Shown in pieces: positions 14,480 to 28,285 of a stretch of DNA of 64,000 nucleotides (positions are counted from its first letter, which is position 1; each line of letters opens with the position of its first letter). The stretch lies in NCBI GenBank assembly GCA_024734555.1, contig JANPWX010000480.1:2788483-2852482 (forward strand), in the 5' to 3' direction. This stretch comes from Trochalopteron elliotii (lineage: Eukaryota > Chordata > Aves > Passeriformes > Leiothrichidae). The translations under genes and the position numbers were made by a program. A model generated the notes under the pieces. That model worked only from the letters and a program-made list of their open reading frames with translations. It made no database searches and was not told the DNA's origin.

Positions 14480-14840
14480 TTTACTTTTTCATAATCCTGC
14501 CTGAACTCTTTGCCCATTAATAACGCCGCTAAATAGCTCTTCTTTTAGCACTATTATTGCAGACCTGCTTGAATTACATTTGGAGGCAGTTTCGAGTGGC
14601 ATGTCCTGGCCATTTTGCTATCTGCAGCACAAACCTCCGAGCAAGAGCATAAAAGAATACAGGCTAATGAACAGCAGCACAGGCACACTCCAGAAGAGCT
14701 TATAAATTTAAGTACCAAAGTTTAGATAAACGGATTACCATCGAATTGATTTGCTACATCAATTTGGCCAGCTTTTGCTGATACATCGTTCCTGCCTCAA
14801 AGGAGAAGAGGCACCGGTTTGAAGCAACTAATTAAGCATT
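14480..14840. other. candidate conserved non-coding element
   Basis: This block has no long open frame, no simple repeat and no recognisable transposon, and carries an unusual mix of CpG-containing words in AT-rich DNA, with TTAAT, ATTA and AATTGAT homeodomain-type cores. That is the texture of many developmental enhancers. Conservation was not tested; this is an impression from sequence texture only. Confidence 0.25.
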
Positions 14841-15904
14841 TTGAACCGTGGCCTTTACAAGGGGAGAGGGGCTGCACTGCTCTTCTCTCCTGCCTCCCTC
14901 CTCTCACCCAGTGACTCCTCACTGCAGCATTGAAATCGTTACTCCACGTGAAACAGGAGGCTCAAATTACAGTCAGATCTAGACAGAATGAAGTGGTTTC
15001 TACGGCTTCACCATCTCTGAGTGGATTTCAGTTTCAGGCAAGGGCATCTTCTCTTTCTTCTTTAGGGTAGGATTGGAGGAACTAAAAGGTAATTGCTTTT
15101 CCCCACACAGAAGGAGGAAGGCTCCCAGGGGAGCCTCCCAGGTGAGGGTTTCCATTACAGTCAACCAGATTGAGTTGCTGCACAACCAGATTGAGGATGC
15201 ACACAGCTCGTATGCATCTACCAGGCAGGCTTCTCTTTCAGAAGATCAGATGCCTTCTCAGACAAGAACTTTCTCAGATGTTAAGCTTTGTCCACTGACT
15301 CATCTTGATAGGAAGCACTTTAAGCCAAAAACTACCTTTGGGCCCTCAACAGGTTCCCTGCCAGTCTGCAGTTCAGGGTGACATGGCCTTTGCTGCAAAC
15401 CAGGGCCCTGATTTGGCAATAAACTTCAGTGTATACTTAAATAGAGCTCTATGAGTAGCCCTATCCAAACCAAAGGTAAACAAATAATTTTTCCAGATTA
15501 ATGAGACCACTTGCATGCTTAAAATTCAACAATGCAATTTAAGCACTTTCTAATGCAGTAAGCCATTGAATTGATTAAAATCGTACATGCATCTCATCAT
15601 ATTCACTTCAGCACAGACTCTTTTATTTCAGAAATCTCAACATACACTTATTTCTCTGTGGTCCAACCAGACCAATGACTAAACTGGGCCATTATATCAG
15701 CCTAAGGAAAGATCCACGGATGCTTTGCAGGTGGCAACCTGTGGGAATGCCTCTGTAAGAGAGGAGGGAGGAGAACAGGCTGGCAGGGCACCACTCTAAG
15801 TGATGCCTGAGTTCTTATGATGTTCTTACTCCAAAGTCTGTCCTGCTGCTTGTCCTTACCAAGAAGAGACATTACTCTGGACTCAGAAATAGAAACATGA
15901 AATT
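14841..15904. other. unique non-coding DNA
   Basis: Nothing recognisable. The twelve-base word AACCAGATTGAG occurs twice near 15,164 and 15,184, a short local duplication. Open frames here are about 100 codons or less. Confidence 0.5.
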
Positions 15905-16105
15905 ACACAGTTTCAGTGCTGGCCTTCTTTGTAACCATGACCAAACTACTTTAATCTCTTTGCTTCCGTTTCCCTGCCTTTATTAATAAAGCTGAGGGAA
16001 TAAAACTTCCTTCACCTAAGTCATACATCTTCTGCGAAGATGAAATGCTTGTTCTGTGTAAAGCACTTGGAAGATGAAAAACATCAAGTAAATATTAATC
16101 ACAGT
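15905..16105 (+). repeat. MIR-like (CORE-SINE-type) remnant
   Basis: The order of words matches the right part of tRNA-derived MIR-type SINEs: a CAAACTACTTTAATCTCT-like block (cf. the 'acttaacctct' box), then a 'gtttccctgcctt' block, a degenerate middle, and a 'gtgtaaagcacttggaagatgaaaa' type block (about 16,057-16,081) followed by AT-rich sequence. The match is strongly diverged and was made by eye, so the family name and borders are tentative. Confidence 0.42.
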
Positions 16106-16942
16106 CACCACACCTACCAACAGGATCTTCAGTGCACTGATTTGGATCCGTGCTTGAAGAGGCTTCCTTTGTGCAATTCAGGAACTATGCTTTCTTGGAG
16201 TAGTAGAGCTGAATCAAAGCTAATCAGGAATTCCCATGTTAATCGGCTTTCTAGCATTCAGAAGATCATAAGAAGGATGATGCTTCCATTTCAAAAGACA
16301 GCACAGTGCCACAGAATGAATTACATCAAACTGGCTGAAGCCCATTTACAGCATGGTCATGGAGGAAACTATTGGAGTTCATCCACCGACATTCATCTCG
16401 GGGCATACGCACTTGTAAATCAGCTCCTATTCAGTAATGAAATGTCGAGTGACTCATTCTTTCTACATTTGAAAAAGCTCTCAGAGAGAACCAAAGAGTC
16501 TTTTACTTTCCTGTCTGCCTTTATAAACACTGAATTACATCTCCTTACTTCGGGGAAGCTACATTGCTTCAGAACCAGCTGTAAAAGAGAACATTACCGT
16601 GTTTGGTTCACAGGATCCAAGGCCACCTTAAGATCCCAAATTGCTGTTGAAGGAGATTTGGAAAGATGTTTAATTAGCAGCTCAGATGATCTTCTGAACC
16701 AGCTTCCTGGTGCACAGCAAGGTGCACTGGTCTCATGCAGACATGCCCCTGAGGCTGTCCCAAGGAAGGCTGGCCCAGGGAAAGCCGGCCTGGGGCAGGC
16801 TGGCAGTGCTGCTCCAGGCACTTCTGCTGCTCCATGTGGGTCAGATTATTTACTTAGTGTCTTAAGCAACTTCTGCAGCTCAACCTCAGCTCACACAGCC
16901 ATTGCTGTCCTGCTGGCAGTGAACTGCAGCTTGGCCAGGTGA
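16040..16942 (+). other. 300-codon open frame of unknown meaning
   Basis: An ATG-started frame stays open for 300 codons in DNA of ordinary composition, which I estimate would rarely happen by chance in a window of this size. The predicted protein has no recognisable domain, signal peptide or membrane segment. Its C-terminal third has a small Gly/Ala/Pro-rich patch with an imperfect AG repeat (about residues 240-262) from a local GC-rich near-duplication at 16,758-16,806. The start lies inside a MIR-like repeat remnant, which argues against an old coding gene with this start. No convincing splice sites, promoter or Kozak context were found. It may be a chance frame, a lineage-specific transcript, or an internal exon read through. 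Coding status is unproven. Confidence 0.15.
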
Positions 16943-19900
16943 AAGCTGCCCTCACTGTTTCTGTCTGAACCAGCAAATTCACAGAATAAGGACAGCAGGG
17001 CAGTCATACCTTGACTTTTGCCCCAGAGTTAGCTCACATCCAAGGGGCACATCCCACAGCTGCACAGGGAACAGCAGCTGTGTGCTCCAGCCAGCTGTGC
17101 AATACCTGGGCTGCCCCAGCACTGTGCTCACCCAAAGGAAAATCCTTCTGAAAAAACAAACCCAACCCAGCCATGCCTGTGCTCCTGGGGAGTGCACAGC
17201 CCTGGCACTGTGCTGCTCCCTGCCACAGCTCTGCCTGCCTCTGGAAAGGCCATACCAGGTGAGATCCCAGCAGCAGAGCAGCCACAACAAAGGCATGGAA
17301 GGAAGAGTACAAGGGAAAAACAAGGGTTGGAAACTTAAAAGAGATGACAGAAATAAAGAAAAGCAGTGCTTGGAAGACAGTGCCCAAGGAGCACAGATAA
17401 GAGTTTGCACACAGGAAGCACTTACTGCTTGAATGGAAGTCATAGGAGATGCTGGACCTCGTGGACCAGGCACATGAGAGATTCCAGCAGTTCTGGACCT
17501 GCTGTGCTTCCATCATCTCCCAGACACCTGCTCATTTTCCTTAGCTCTCCTGTCTTGCTTGGCTTTGCCCTCCCTTTGGTCCCATCCCAGCCCATCCCAG
17601 CTCTCTCTCCCCTACCATTGCCTCCTCGTACTTTGGACCTCTTCACCTCTACAGCCCAAGGTCTCTGGTTCTCTATGAGTGTCTGCAGCAGCACCAGCCC
17701 ATGCAGCCAGTGACACAAGAGCAGCTCCTTTGGTGCTGGCAGTGCTGCTCCTCAGTGTCTCCTCAGTGCCAGGATCCAGCAGGATGAAACAAACAAACAA
17801 GCTACACCACGGACACAGCTCTGCTCCAAAAGGAAATGACCATTGGATGTTATTGCATAACCCCTCTGAATAATGAACGTGTATTTCTTGAAAATACATG
17901 CCAGCTAATCCCCTGGGCATTGCAAACATGTACCACAGGATGGTAATTGAAGTTAATCAAGCCCTAAGCTCCATGCAAAGTTGAACAGTTTGCTTTGCTA
18001 CGGTTTGAGGAGCAGATGGCAAAGCACTCCATGGCACATTTTCTGCCATTCTTGCACAAAGGGCTGTACCTGTTTCTGTTCCAGGCACGAGCACCAACAA
18101 ATGGATGTTTGCTGGACTAGCTGGCCACTGAATACCCTGAAATAACAAACACGTAGATGCTCCACAGGGAGGTCTTGTGGGCAGCCAGAATTGGTCATTT
18201 CCTGGCTAGTTTGCCATTAGTGCCATTCTTAGAGATGATAAAATTAAAGCTACAGGCTAGCATAAGGCTCTTTGAAAGTAATCCAGGTCTCATCTGCAGA
18301 AGTACCCACAGCCACAGTCAGTTCCATGCACACAAGTAATACAGGTTTTCTTACTCAACACTTGCCAGCTGTAGCTCACAGTATTTCTATGTACACTGTC
18401 TTCCAAATGACTCTGGACTCTGCCTAGCCTGGCATGTGGGCACCAGAAACCCGTCTGAGAGTGTCATTTGGATTTCAAACCACCTCTGTGGACACTCACT
18501 GAAATGCTCTGTTTCTGGCTAGTTTGTGGGATGCTGGGCTGGAGGAGAGAAGAACTGACAAGGGGAAAACAGAAATTTGTAGATAATGTGTAAGGCCAAA
18601 ATGATTTTAGAGAAAGGGCGATTCAGATTGCTTCATTCAAGCTTTTTCTAGGTATGTAGAGGGAATGGAAAGCGAGGTGGTGAGCAATAAACAGTTCATC
18701 ATGAGACACTCAACATCTTCATAATTTATAACCAGCAGAAAAAACACATGGTTTTCCTTCAAAACAGGGAGGTCAGCCCCCAGCCTGCAGTTAAGGGTGG
18801 TGTGTACAGGGGATGTACTCACACTAATTGACTGGGCCATGGCTGCCCCAAGCATTTCTGGAACCAGCATTCCTGCAGCAGCACTGAGCAGAAACACTTC
18901 ATGTTTATTAACTTGTTTGGTTTTGATTGTTGGATTGGCCCCCTGTTCCCAAGGCTCTCAGATTTATTCCTTTAGCTTAACACTACAAAGTAATCAAATC
19001 ATTCTGTTGCAGCTGACAGACTGTGGGAGCCCTGAAGGGGAGGGGAGAGCAGTGTCAGAAGAAACATCTACATTTTCCCTTATATTCTTCACACTTGCCC
19101 TAAACTTCAGGTTTGACTCATCTACATCTCTGGAATTCAAGAATATTGAACTTTAACTGACATGGGAAGTTATTTGAAGACGCAGGACTTTCACTTGAAA
19201 TTAAGTCTGATCTACCTCCTGGGATCAGGGACCAAGATTCACATCTCATAAGTACTGAGAAGCCCAAATGCACTCTCATTCTGCTTCAAGTCAAACACAA
19301 GTGTTGCTGCAACCAAGAAAACATCTTTCCAATGCTATGTAAATTCAAACCAACCAATCCATACCTAAGAAGAGGAGAGGAGATGGAAGACTCAAACATG
19401 CCTTTGTGCCCTTCCATCAAATGTGTGGAATAGGTAAGAACAGCAAGACAAAAGAGATGGCTCATAGAGTCAAGATTAATATGGAAATGGAGAAAAAGGG
19501 CAAGCCTTGGGCTGGATTGTGTCTGTCTTTCTTCAGTACAATTTATTTTCAGCTTTATGCAATGCAGTATTAGAAAATGCTTAGCACACAACCCTCGGTA
19601 TGGAAGACAAAGATTTTTTTTTTTTTTTAATTTAGACGAATTCCAATGTCCTTGTCTAATGTTACCCAATGCAAAATTGGAAAGAAATTAGTGCTTGCTT
19701 GGTCATGTGTTTTTAAAAATAATTTGAATGACCCACTGCTTAAAGTATGGACAGGGCCCTCTGTTATTAAAATCCAGACAAAGTCTGTACTCAAATTGAC
19801 AGGGTAAAGCTTGAAGAAAATCCCCCAATGGGTTTCTTTAATCGAGAAAAACAAACAAAAAACCCCACGAAGCCTGTGAACAAACAGTCTTACAGGCTCT

Positions 19901-20644
19901 GGGCTTAATATACCAACAATGTCAAGCATTTCAATGCAGTAGCATCAAAACTAGATATTTACTGCTTGGTAGTGAGTAACCCTTTGAAAAGGGAGGAACA
20001 AAAATTCCTTTTTAATGAGTCACCATTTGACAGTCAGAGATCAAAACCTTTTGCCTGTATTTCTGACTAGAAGACTGTACAAACTTGAGTTTTTCTCTGT
20101 GTGAATTTATTTAAACCAACACAATTAATTAAGAAAATAAGTAAGCCAAGGTAACAGAAAAAGTGAAGTCTTTAAAAGTACCTGACCGTCAGCAAGATCT
20201 ACTGGGTTACTGAAGTATAAATACATTCAGAAATTATTTCCCTATATAAATTTGGACTTGTAAAAATCCCAGTAAGATTTTAAGTAACTAGTCCAAGCAA
20301 AGTGAAATGATACTCAGTATCCATCCTGATAACCACATGAAATGAGTGATACATAATTATTCTTAAACTAATGCAAATGTTTACATACTAAATGTTACAT
20401 ACTAATACATGGGGACAAAACTACTGGTATGTTTACAACTGTTACAAATGTCTTTGTAAAATATTGACTTTTTTACCATTGCTGAAAACAAACATAGGAA
20501 GACCTGTGACAGAGAACGAAACATTAACATACGCGCCTGGGGGTAGATGCCATTTTTGTCTTTAAATATTTTCTTTACCCCTACATGAAATTCTGAAGTT
20601 TCAGCAAAAAGAAAGATACTATAATGTCATGTTGGGGCGGGAAA
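16943..20644. other. unique non-coding DNA
   Basis: No gene recognised. 16,980-17,720 is locally GC-richer with overlapping open frames on both strands (up to 164 codons, minus) and a short CCCATCCCAG tandem near 17,581-17,600. A T-run (T13) lies at about 19,614-19,628. The rest is AT-rich DNA without identifiable repeats. Confidence 0.5.
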
Positions 20645-20661
20645 TAAAAAAAAAAAAAAAA
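20645..20661. repeat. poly-A run
   Basis: A run of about 16 A. No processed-transcript body precedes it in a recognisable form, so it is annotated as simple sequence only. Confidence 0.8.
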
Positions 20662-20715
20662 TCCACCTGAGTTGGTATTACAGCCAAAGCAAAGAAATAA
20701 AACTCTTGTTCACAG

Positions 20716-20756
20716 TTTTTTTTTGTTTTGTTTTTTTTTTTTTTTGGGGGGGGGGG
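20716..20756. repeat. poly-T/poly-G tract
   Basis: T9, G, T4, G, T15 and then G11. It is a strongly homopolymeric block whose exact length is likely to be unreliable in the assembly. Confidence 0.9.
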
Positions 20757-23700
20757 TCCAGTAGCAAATACCTGCCTTTACTTTGAACACAATTTCCAGC
20801 TGTTTGAATGGACCCTAAAGACCTCAGCTGGTAACAAGCACTGATGATTTATGAACTGTTTAACTAGTTAAGGATACTTAGTGTGAAGGTAAAGCAGCAT
20901 CACTCCCATTTTACAATGGACAAGTAGGAATTTAGGAACTACTTACTCCAAAAATTGCCTCCAGCAATACATACATACAGATATTCAGGCCCTTTGAAAA
21001 AAACAATGTTGACAACTTTGAAATCAGAATGAGCATTACTTGGCCTTGGCTTGTTATATGAAAACTCATCCACAAAAAATCCTGCTTGCTCCACAGAGCC
21101 ATCAAACCATCCTGTGGAACTTGTGACCAGTGAGAGCATCTCCAAACCTGACTGTCAGCTCACTGAACCACCCCGTCCCTCACATCAGTTAATCTTTATT
21201 TGATTTACTTCTAGATTGGAAGTAATTAGAGTAAATAATTACAGTAACTGGTTACAGTTTGGGAATTGAGAGAACTGAAGAAAGAATTCAGAGAAATAAT
21301 CTGATCTACTCCTATAAAGAGAATCAATCATCACTTTGCTCCCATTAGTCTTTTTGGCAATCCTGTGTCACTGTTGTCACAAGCCTGGATAATGATGCCA
21401 CATCATTTCTCCTTTTGAGAAAGGAAATACAAGATGTGACTCTGTATCTGTGTCCTACCTGACCTTGGGGAATCTTCAGGGGAAGTTTCCCATCAAATTC
21501 ACTTACAGTTTTTACTGAAGGAGAATTACTGAGTTGGGCCCATGCTTTGTAACGACACAAAAATATACAACCAATCTCCTGTTTCCATTAGAAATAAACT
21601 ATCAGTACATAACCAATGATTTTTCATGTCCAATCTTACATGAGAAATTACATTTTCTAAGTAATTTTAACAAGCCTGGCTCAGAGTTGATGAACACGGT
21701 ACTGGATGACAAGACCACTACTGCACATTTCTGATTTAACACCAACAACTTTTAGCTACATTTTAGCTTCATTTACCTAAACTGGAGACAGCTTACATTT
21801 CCCAAGCATAACCTTTCCAAAAGAAAAAAACCCCAAACAACCAACAAAACAACTGACACCTTTGTTGTAAATATTACAGAATTGGAAAAGAAGAAAGTCA
21901 TCCCATGTTTCATAAGAGGAGCAGACTCACTCTCTTCCTTCAAGACAGCAGGCTGCTCTCAATGTGAACTGTGGCACTGCTGATGTCACTGTGAGCAGGG
22001 ACAACAGGACATACGGCCTTTTGTACTGTTCCCATGATGCCACATGTTAAAACAAAACAAAAAAAATCAAAAATAATTATCCAGGCTGGAAGAAGCCCAA
22101 GCCATCATAAATGTTTGTTTACTGCAATTTGGCAGACCTTTTGAGAAAAAAAACCAACAAACTACACTTAGATATGTAATCCTAAACCAAAATGTCAGAT
22201 GGGAATCAAGTAGAAACCATGCCATTATTTTGAGGAAATCATGAATTATTTGGGGGAAACTTTTGCTGAGATGTTTATTTGAGTGTTTCTCTGTAAGCAG
22301 ATATCACTTCTATTACTGTGGCTATAACTAACGAGTTAACAACACTATTTACACTAGTACTGTTGTATCATTAGAAACAACAAGATTATGTACTTTAATT
22401 CTAATGCCAGCACAATTATTTTAACACCAAGTGTGTCAGATCTGACTCTGTACCCCCTAAATTAATTTCAGAGTAGTGGCTAAATAAAATGACATACTTC
22501 TTTGTGCTTTTGTTACAACACGCTCATGTGCAGCAAACTGTGAAGAAAATGTAGTAATTAGAGGTTAAATTAATCCCTGACAGACAGGCAGCTTAGTAAA
22601 GCTGGGCCCTCTTCAGAAAACAGAGCATAAAGCCTGCCAGTCTTTCAGAATTAGCCACAAAGAACAGGGAAGATTGGCAAGTCCCTCACCACTGTGATCC
22701 AACCAAAGGGATGGAATGCTGAGGAGCTGGTATAAGTCTTGGAGCAGCCAACACTACCAGGCAGATCTTGTGACAAATGTGATTTAGAGCTCCAAGGGAT
22801 TGTTGCTGCAGCAGCTCCAACTGCCTGATCAGGACCAACCACTTGAAATTACAGACAGTCTTTTGCCCAGCAGAACAGCCTGCTAACCACCGTGTAATCC
22901 ACCTCAAGACGTTCATAAAAGCCAACAATGGCATTATATTTCACAACATAACTAGAAAGTTACCTTGCTGCTTTGGGTTTTAATGCAGGTAAATGGGTTT
23001 CATTGCCCTCAACAGAGTAAAGGTGCTGGGTTACTCTGAAAGCAATAAATAGAGTAAGTCTGGGGTAAGTGTAACTCCAAAATCTGCTCAGAGTTTTGAG
23101 GTACTTTATTCTAGAGAAAAAGAAACTTACACAGAAAAGAAAATCAATGCAAGAAGAAAGAGGCAGCCAGGTCATGATGATGATGATACTCAGTATTTCT
23201 TTTGTGTGTGTGGGTGACAGCAGAGGTAAGTGTTTTTTCCAATCTCTCTAGCTATGGCACATAAAAGTAGCCAGGTTTTAAATCCATGCAAACATAGCTT
23301 GTTATCAACAGGAGGGTTACTGAAGGGCACCTGTTCTGAGCTGTGCAAGAAGCATCCTAGCTCCTGTGCTGGCAAATCCTGGTGCAGGAATTGCAGAGGC
23401 ACCACTGCCTTCATTCCCACCAGACTGATACCTTCCCTCCAAAGGTGGAAGGTGCAAGGAACAGGCTTCTCCCTGGGCTAGTGCTGCTGCCACTCAAGGG
23501 ATTGCCTGACGTGGGGTGACACACTCCAACAAGTAATAATACCTGGCCCTGCAGAAGGAACCTCCATCCTCTCTGCACCAGGCTGAGTACCCAGCTGTCC
23601 CTGGCCAAAGGGGCAGTCACCTGCAGTGAGATCATCAAAAATAAAAAAAAAAAAAACCCAACCAAAACCAAATGGGGAAAAAAGCAAAATGCCCATATTA

Positions 23701-26700
23701 CAGTTGAAGTAAAAGTCATGCAGGGGGCCTGCAGAGATTGCAGATCCATGTAGAAGCCCTTTAACACCACCAGCATTTCTGTACTACCCAGATCATCAAT
23801 TATTAACAAATTAGGACATGCCTGATGGGGTACTTATGTAACACTCCTTTATCAATAAAACTGCCAAGTCCCTTCAGGGAAAAGCACCGTGGAGCTCAAC
23901 AAGTCACAATACGACCCCTTCCTCTGGACAGGACACTGCAGTGAATTCTGGCCCCCTCTTCCTCAGTCTGGCCACCCATTCCCAAAGAGGAATTCTGGGC
24001 AGCCCAGCAGCCCCTGCCAGAGGCCCAGGGTGCACCCCAGGCTCCCGTGAGCAGCAGCCCTTTAATCAGGTCAGTGCTTATCAATGGCTCATTGTGGCGA
24101 CGAGGCAGCGCTCCCAGCAAAGGGCCACATGGAATCCTGCATCCCCCTGCATCTCCCACGCCTGGGCCCCACTGGGTCCCCACTGGCCCCACGGGCACAG
24201 CCTCCAGCCACACTCCCTGGGCACAGCAGGTGTCCTCCAGCCAGCCCAGCTGGCCAGTGGGTAGGGAGGGGAGGAAGGAAACCCGCAGCTCTTTCCTCTG
24301 CTCTTCCCTTTGGGCACAACACGTTCCCCACGGGAGCAAAGAGTCTGTTATAGTTCTGCAGTTCAGCACCTCTCAGCTCAGAAAAGCCTGAAATTTTCAG
24401 CCTCCAGGGTTCCAACAAAAGCCAGGTAAAATTCACCCATCAGGGAAAATGCACTGAGCCCTGCTTTGCTTCCATTTCATTCCCCCTATCAGGAGAGAGA
24501 CAGCAGGGTGGGGGCACATCACAATTCTCTGTCTCTACTGAAGGGCCTGATCCTTGAGCCCGTAATTCTTGGATCAAATCTGTGCCTCATCCACTGCAAA
24601 ATGAAAAAGGACTGCTAGGCTGGGCCCTGGAAGGAGGAAGTTGGGTGTACCCAGATCCTACACCCAACCCAATGAACACCTTGCAGTTCACCCAGGGTGC
24701 ACACCAAGGTTAACAGCTCTGAAAGACCTACTGCAACTTGCCAAGTAAATGCTGCACAAAATAAGTCTTTTCTTCTTAAAGGAAAGGAATGACTTAGTAA
24801 TACTTTTTCCTCTATTTAATAAAATGAAAAATATTATCAGTGAGAAGGGCTCCCAAGAGGGGCAGTATTCCTTCTAACTCATTTGCATTTGCAAGTTATC
24901 CTACCCTGACTGCACTGCTCTCTGGTAGTGTAACTGGTGACTTCTAAAACCATAGAGTCACATCCTAAGAGCCACAAGCCCTGCTTAGTGCAGTCACCCT
25001 GAGATATACTTTCATTGTGAGCTGAGCTAACAGGCCAGCCCATAGCAACTGCAATGAAAAATATCTACCAGAGGACAAGGACATAAAGTGAAAACTCTAG
25101 ATGACAAAGACTTCAATTTTCTGTGCAAAGCACTAGCAGTGATAAAACAGAACAAGGGAAGGAGAACATGATACAAGCACAGACTGTTTTGCAAAGTTTC
25201 CCTTCAGCTGCTGGCAGCCCTGAAATGGGTTATAGAAAGTTAAAATTGTGGTACTGATTGCTGCCTATTCTACAGGGCTGTTTTTAAAAATTAAACAGCA
25301 TTTTTCTATTTCTATTTTTACTTGAAACAATATTCCAGAATCTTCCAAAAGCCAGTCCAATCCTGAAACAACCCTAATGAGGGCAGTACTATACACCCAA
25401 CCAGTTTCATCACATATTTTTTCAGCAATTCCCTTTTCAAGGGTAACCCCTTTTATGGGTGCACAACACAAAACTTACTACAAGCACACAGTGGTACCAC
25501 TCACATTTGGCATTTTACAGCCGTGCTCTAAAGTTCCCCTTCAAAACTACTGGCAAGGAAGGAAGTTCTGTGTAATTTTAGCACTCTAACATCTGAAAAA
25601 ATTAGATGTTCTTTGAGAGATGTATAAAAGAACAGTTGAAAAACTTACAGTTGACTGGTGCTACCTAGGTTACCCGTCAATGGCATTGAGACTGGTATAT
25701 TATTAAGAGAGGTGTATGATGGGAATTGGTTTATTGTGCTGATCCATAGTAACCAACTCCTGTTTGTCCATCATTTATCTCTCTCACCAGCGACATATGG
25801 GTTTGTCTATTCACACTCTCAGCATTCTCTCTGCTCCAACAAACAGTCAGCCTTTTCTGCTGGGATAAGGAGATTTTTTAGTTACATCCATTATGTGCAT
25901 ATCAACATTTATGGCAGGAAGATAATTGCCAAAGAGCTCAGGGGGATAAAAGCTCCCTCTTTATAACACAAACCCCCTTAAAAAAATCAATATTGATATA
26001 AAACAGTTCAACACAAAGCCTTGGTGTGTCTTCTGCTTCCTTCAGTTCAAAATGTTGGTTTTGTTTGGTTTTTTAAAAACATTGCAAGTCAAACTGGAAT
26101 ATCAGGTAGAAAACCTGGCATCACTGCCCTTCCCACAGAGGATGATATAGCAGTGTACAATATAAATTGTTCCTCAAAGAAGTTTGCAGCAAATGTGTCA
26201 GATAGAAAGAGGACTACTTGGAGAGGTGCCAGCGCCATTTAAACTGATTTAGCTATCTTTATTTGGAGACCATACCAATTACTAATGAATTGTAACTTAT
26301 AGTCACCTTCCCCTAAATGCTGAGAAACGCTGACACAGCCAGCACCAGGGAACAATGAAAACCTGGGGATTCTGCCCCTCTCCCTATTTCAGGAGCTCAA
26401 CCTTCTACTACTCCATCCCCCAGTTTGGATAAACCCATTTGTCACAGCTTCTGCAAGATTTACTTCACTTTCCCATGGCTATGTACTCGTAAAAGTTATT
26501 TTAAGACGACTTTTGTCAGAGTAGCAAGTAACACAGAACATTTATTGATGAAATTACTGGGAACCAGTGAGTTGCACTGTACTTAACCTACAGGATGACC
26601 CAGGAATTTTATTTAGTGTTATTCTTGCCCTTGTGTTTCCTTCTGCCTCCCTAACTTTTGTCTCTCCCATGAAGCCCATTCTTAGGTCAATTCTTGTCCT

Positions 26701-27523
26701 ACCATCACACCCGGGGAGGTTAGTGACCACTTCAGTCAGGGCAAGAGTGTCAGCCTGACACCTGGGATCATGAACTCTTCCAATAAATCTTTCTGCATCT
26801 TCATAAACCATCTAGCACAATAGTTCCCTAATCCCATTTTAAATCTCCAAATGCAACCACACTGTAACATTTACGACAGGGTCAGTAAAAAACAAAACCA
26901 AAACCATTGTATTTATTAAACACTCCTACCCATGTTAAGAGGAAGTCAAACAAAAGAATTTTAAAAACATAACTTTATTTTAATTACTCCTTTAAGTACT
27001 AATCCCTCTCCAAACCCTTTAACAACCACCTTAGCTTTAAAAAAACCCAAGACACTTTACAGTTTGAAATACTTAGTTACGAGGGACCAATAGAAAGCCC
27101 TCTCAATATGTGCTTTTCTGATTTTGAAGTATTACTTTAAAAGGAATAAAAAGAGTTGAAAAACCACATGTAAAAGAGAGAAAAAAAAAACCCCTCTGAA
27201 AATAAGCTGAATTAAATTTGAGCTGCTCAACTGGTGAACATTGAACAGCTTTTCACTCACTCGAGGGCTGTTAACTGCATGTTACCTGCCTTACAGTACA
27301 GACTATTTGTTTTTTATCCCTGAGCAACAGACTATTTCCTGGTTGAGTTTAAAAACTCTGTGACGTTCCAATATCAACCCACACATGTGTGTCACTGTCA
27401 ACGTCAGTGGCAGGAAAACATTAGAAGTCACCCCTTGCTAATGCTTTCCTAACATGGAATTTCCTTGTACCTCGTCCCCCAGCCCACCTCCTCCTTCAGC
27501 TGAGAGCATTCTTCCCAAAGCGC
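20757..27523. other. unique non-coding DNA
   Basis: Nearly 7 kb without a recognisable gene or interspersed repeat. An A14 run lies at about 23,643-23,656. The part at 23,880-24,440 is GC-richer, is stop-poor in several frames on both strands (up to 157 codons, minus) and has no recognisable protein similarity. The last 300 bases become richer in C and lead into the CpG island. Confidence 0.5.
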
Positions 27524-27543
27524 TTTTTTTTTTTTTTTTTTTT
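27524..27543. repeat. poly-T tract at the island edge
   Basis: Twenty T in a row immediately left of the CpG island. Poly(dA:dT) tracts next to promoters are known to disfavour nucleosomes, but a role here is inference. Confidence 0.9.
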
Positions 27544-27929
27544 CCCCTTCTAAAACATATGGCCGGGAGAGAGGACTGAAAATGGGCAGTGGCAGCGCTA
27601 GATCGCTGCTTTTTCAGGTGCTGGCGTGTAACTTAACCGAACAACTCGGGCGAGCGCGGACGGGAGAAAGAACCCCCTCGTGTTCGGGGGCTTCCCCCGT
27701 GTCCCCGGGGCGAGGGTTTCCCCCCCCCGGGCACTGTCAGCGCCTTCCACCGCCGCCGTTCTCCCGGCACGGAGCTCCTCCCCGGGACGGAGCAGGAGGG
27801 CACGGCCAGGGCAGCACGTTCCGGGTGTACCGGGGGGAGCAGCACCCAGCTCCGAGACCGGAAGGTTCGAGGCCGTTCCGGCTCTCCCTGAGGGCACCAT
27901 ATGGTTCATCTCGCACATCAGCGCCTTTC

Positions 27930-28285
27930 NNNNNNNNNNNNNNNNNNNNNNNNNNNNNNNNNNNNNNNNNNNNNNNNNNNNNNNNNNNNNNNNNNNNNNN
28001 NNNNNNNNNNNNNNNNNNNNNNNNNNNNNNNNNNNNNNNNNNNNNNNNNNNNNNNNNNNNNNNNNNNNNNNNNNNNNNNNNNNNNNNNNNNNNNNNNNNN
28101 NNNNNNNNNNNNNNNNNNNNNNNNNNNNNNNNNNNNNNNNNNNNNNNNNNNNNNNNNNNNNNNNNNNNNNNNNNNNNNNNNNNNNNNNNNNNNNNNNNNN
28201 NNNNNNNNNNNNNNNNNNNNNNNNNNNNNNNNNNNNNNNNNNNNNNNNNNNNNNNNNNNNNNNNNNNNNNNNNNNNNNNNNNNNN
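27930..28285. other. assembly gap (N run, 356 bases)
   Basis: All bases are N. The flanks are GC-rich: the right flank starts with seven G. The gap length may be estimated rather than true. Frames that cross it are meaningless. Confidence 0.99.

Noticed and set aside
20645..20756. Poly-A and T/G tracts as possible tails of processed pseudogenes
   Set aside because: No gene-like body or flanking duplication could be recognised next to them.
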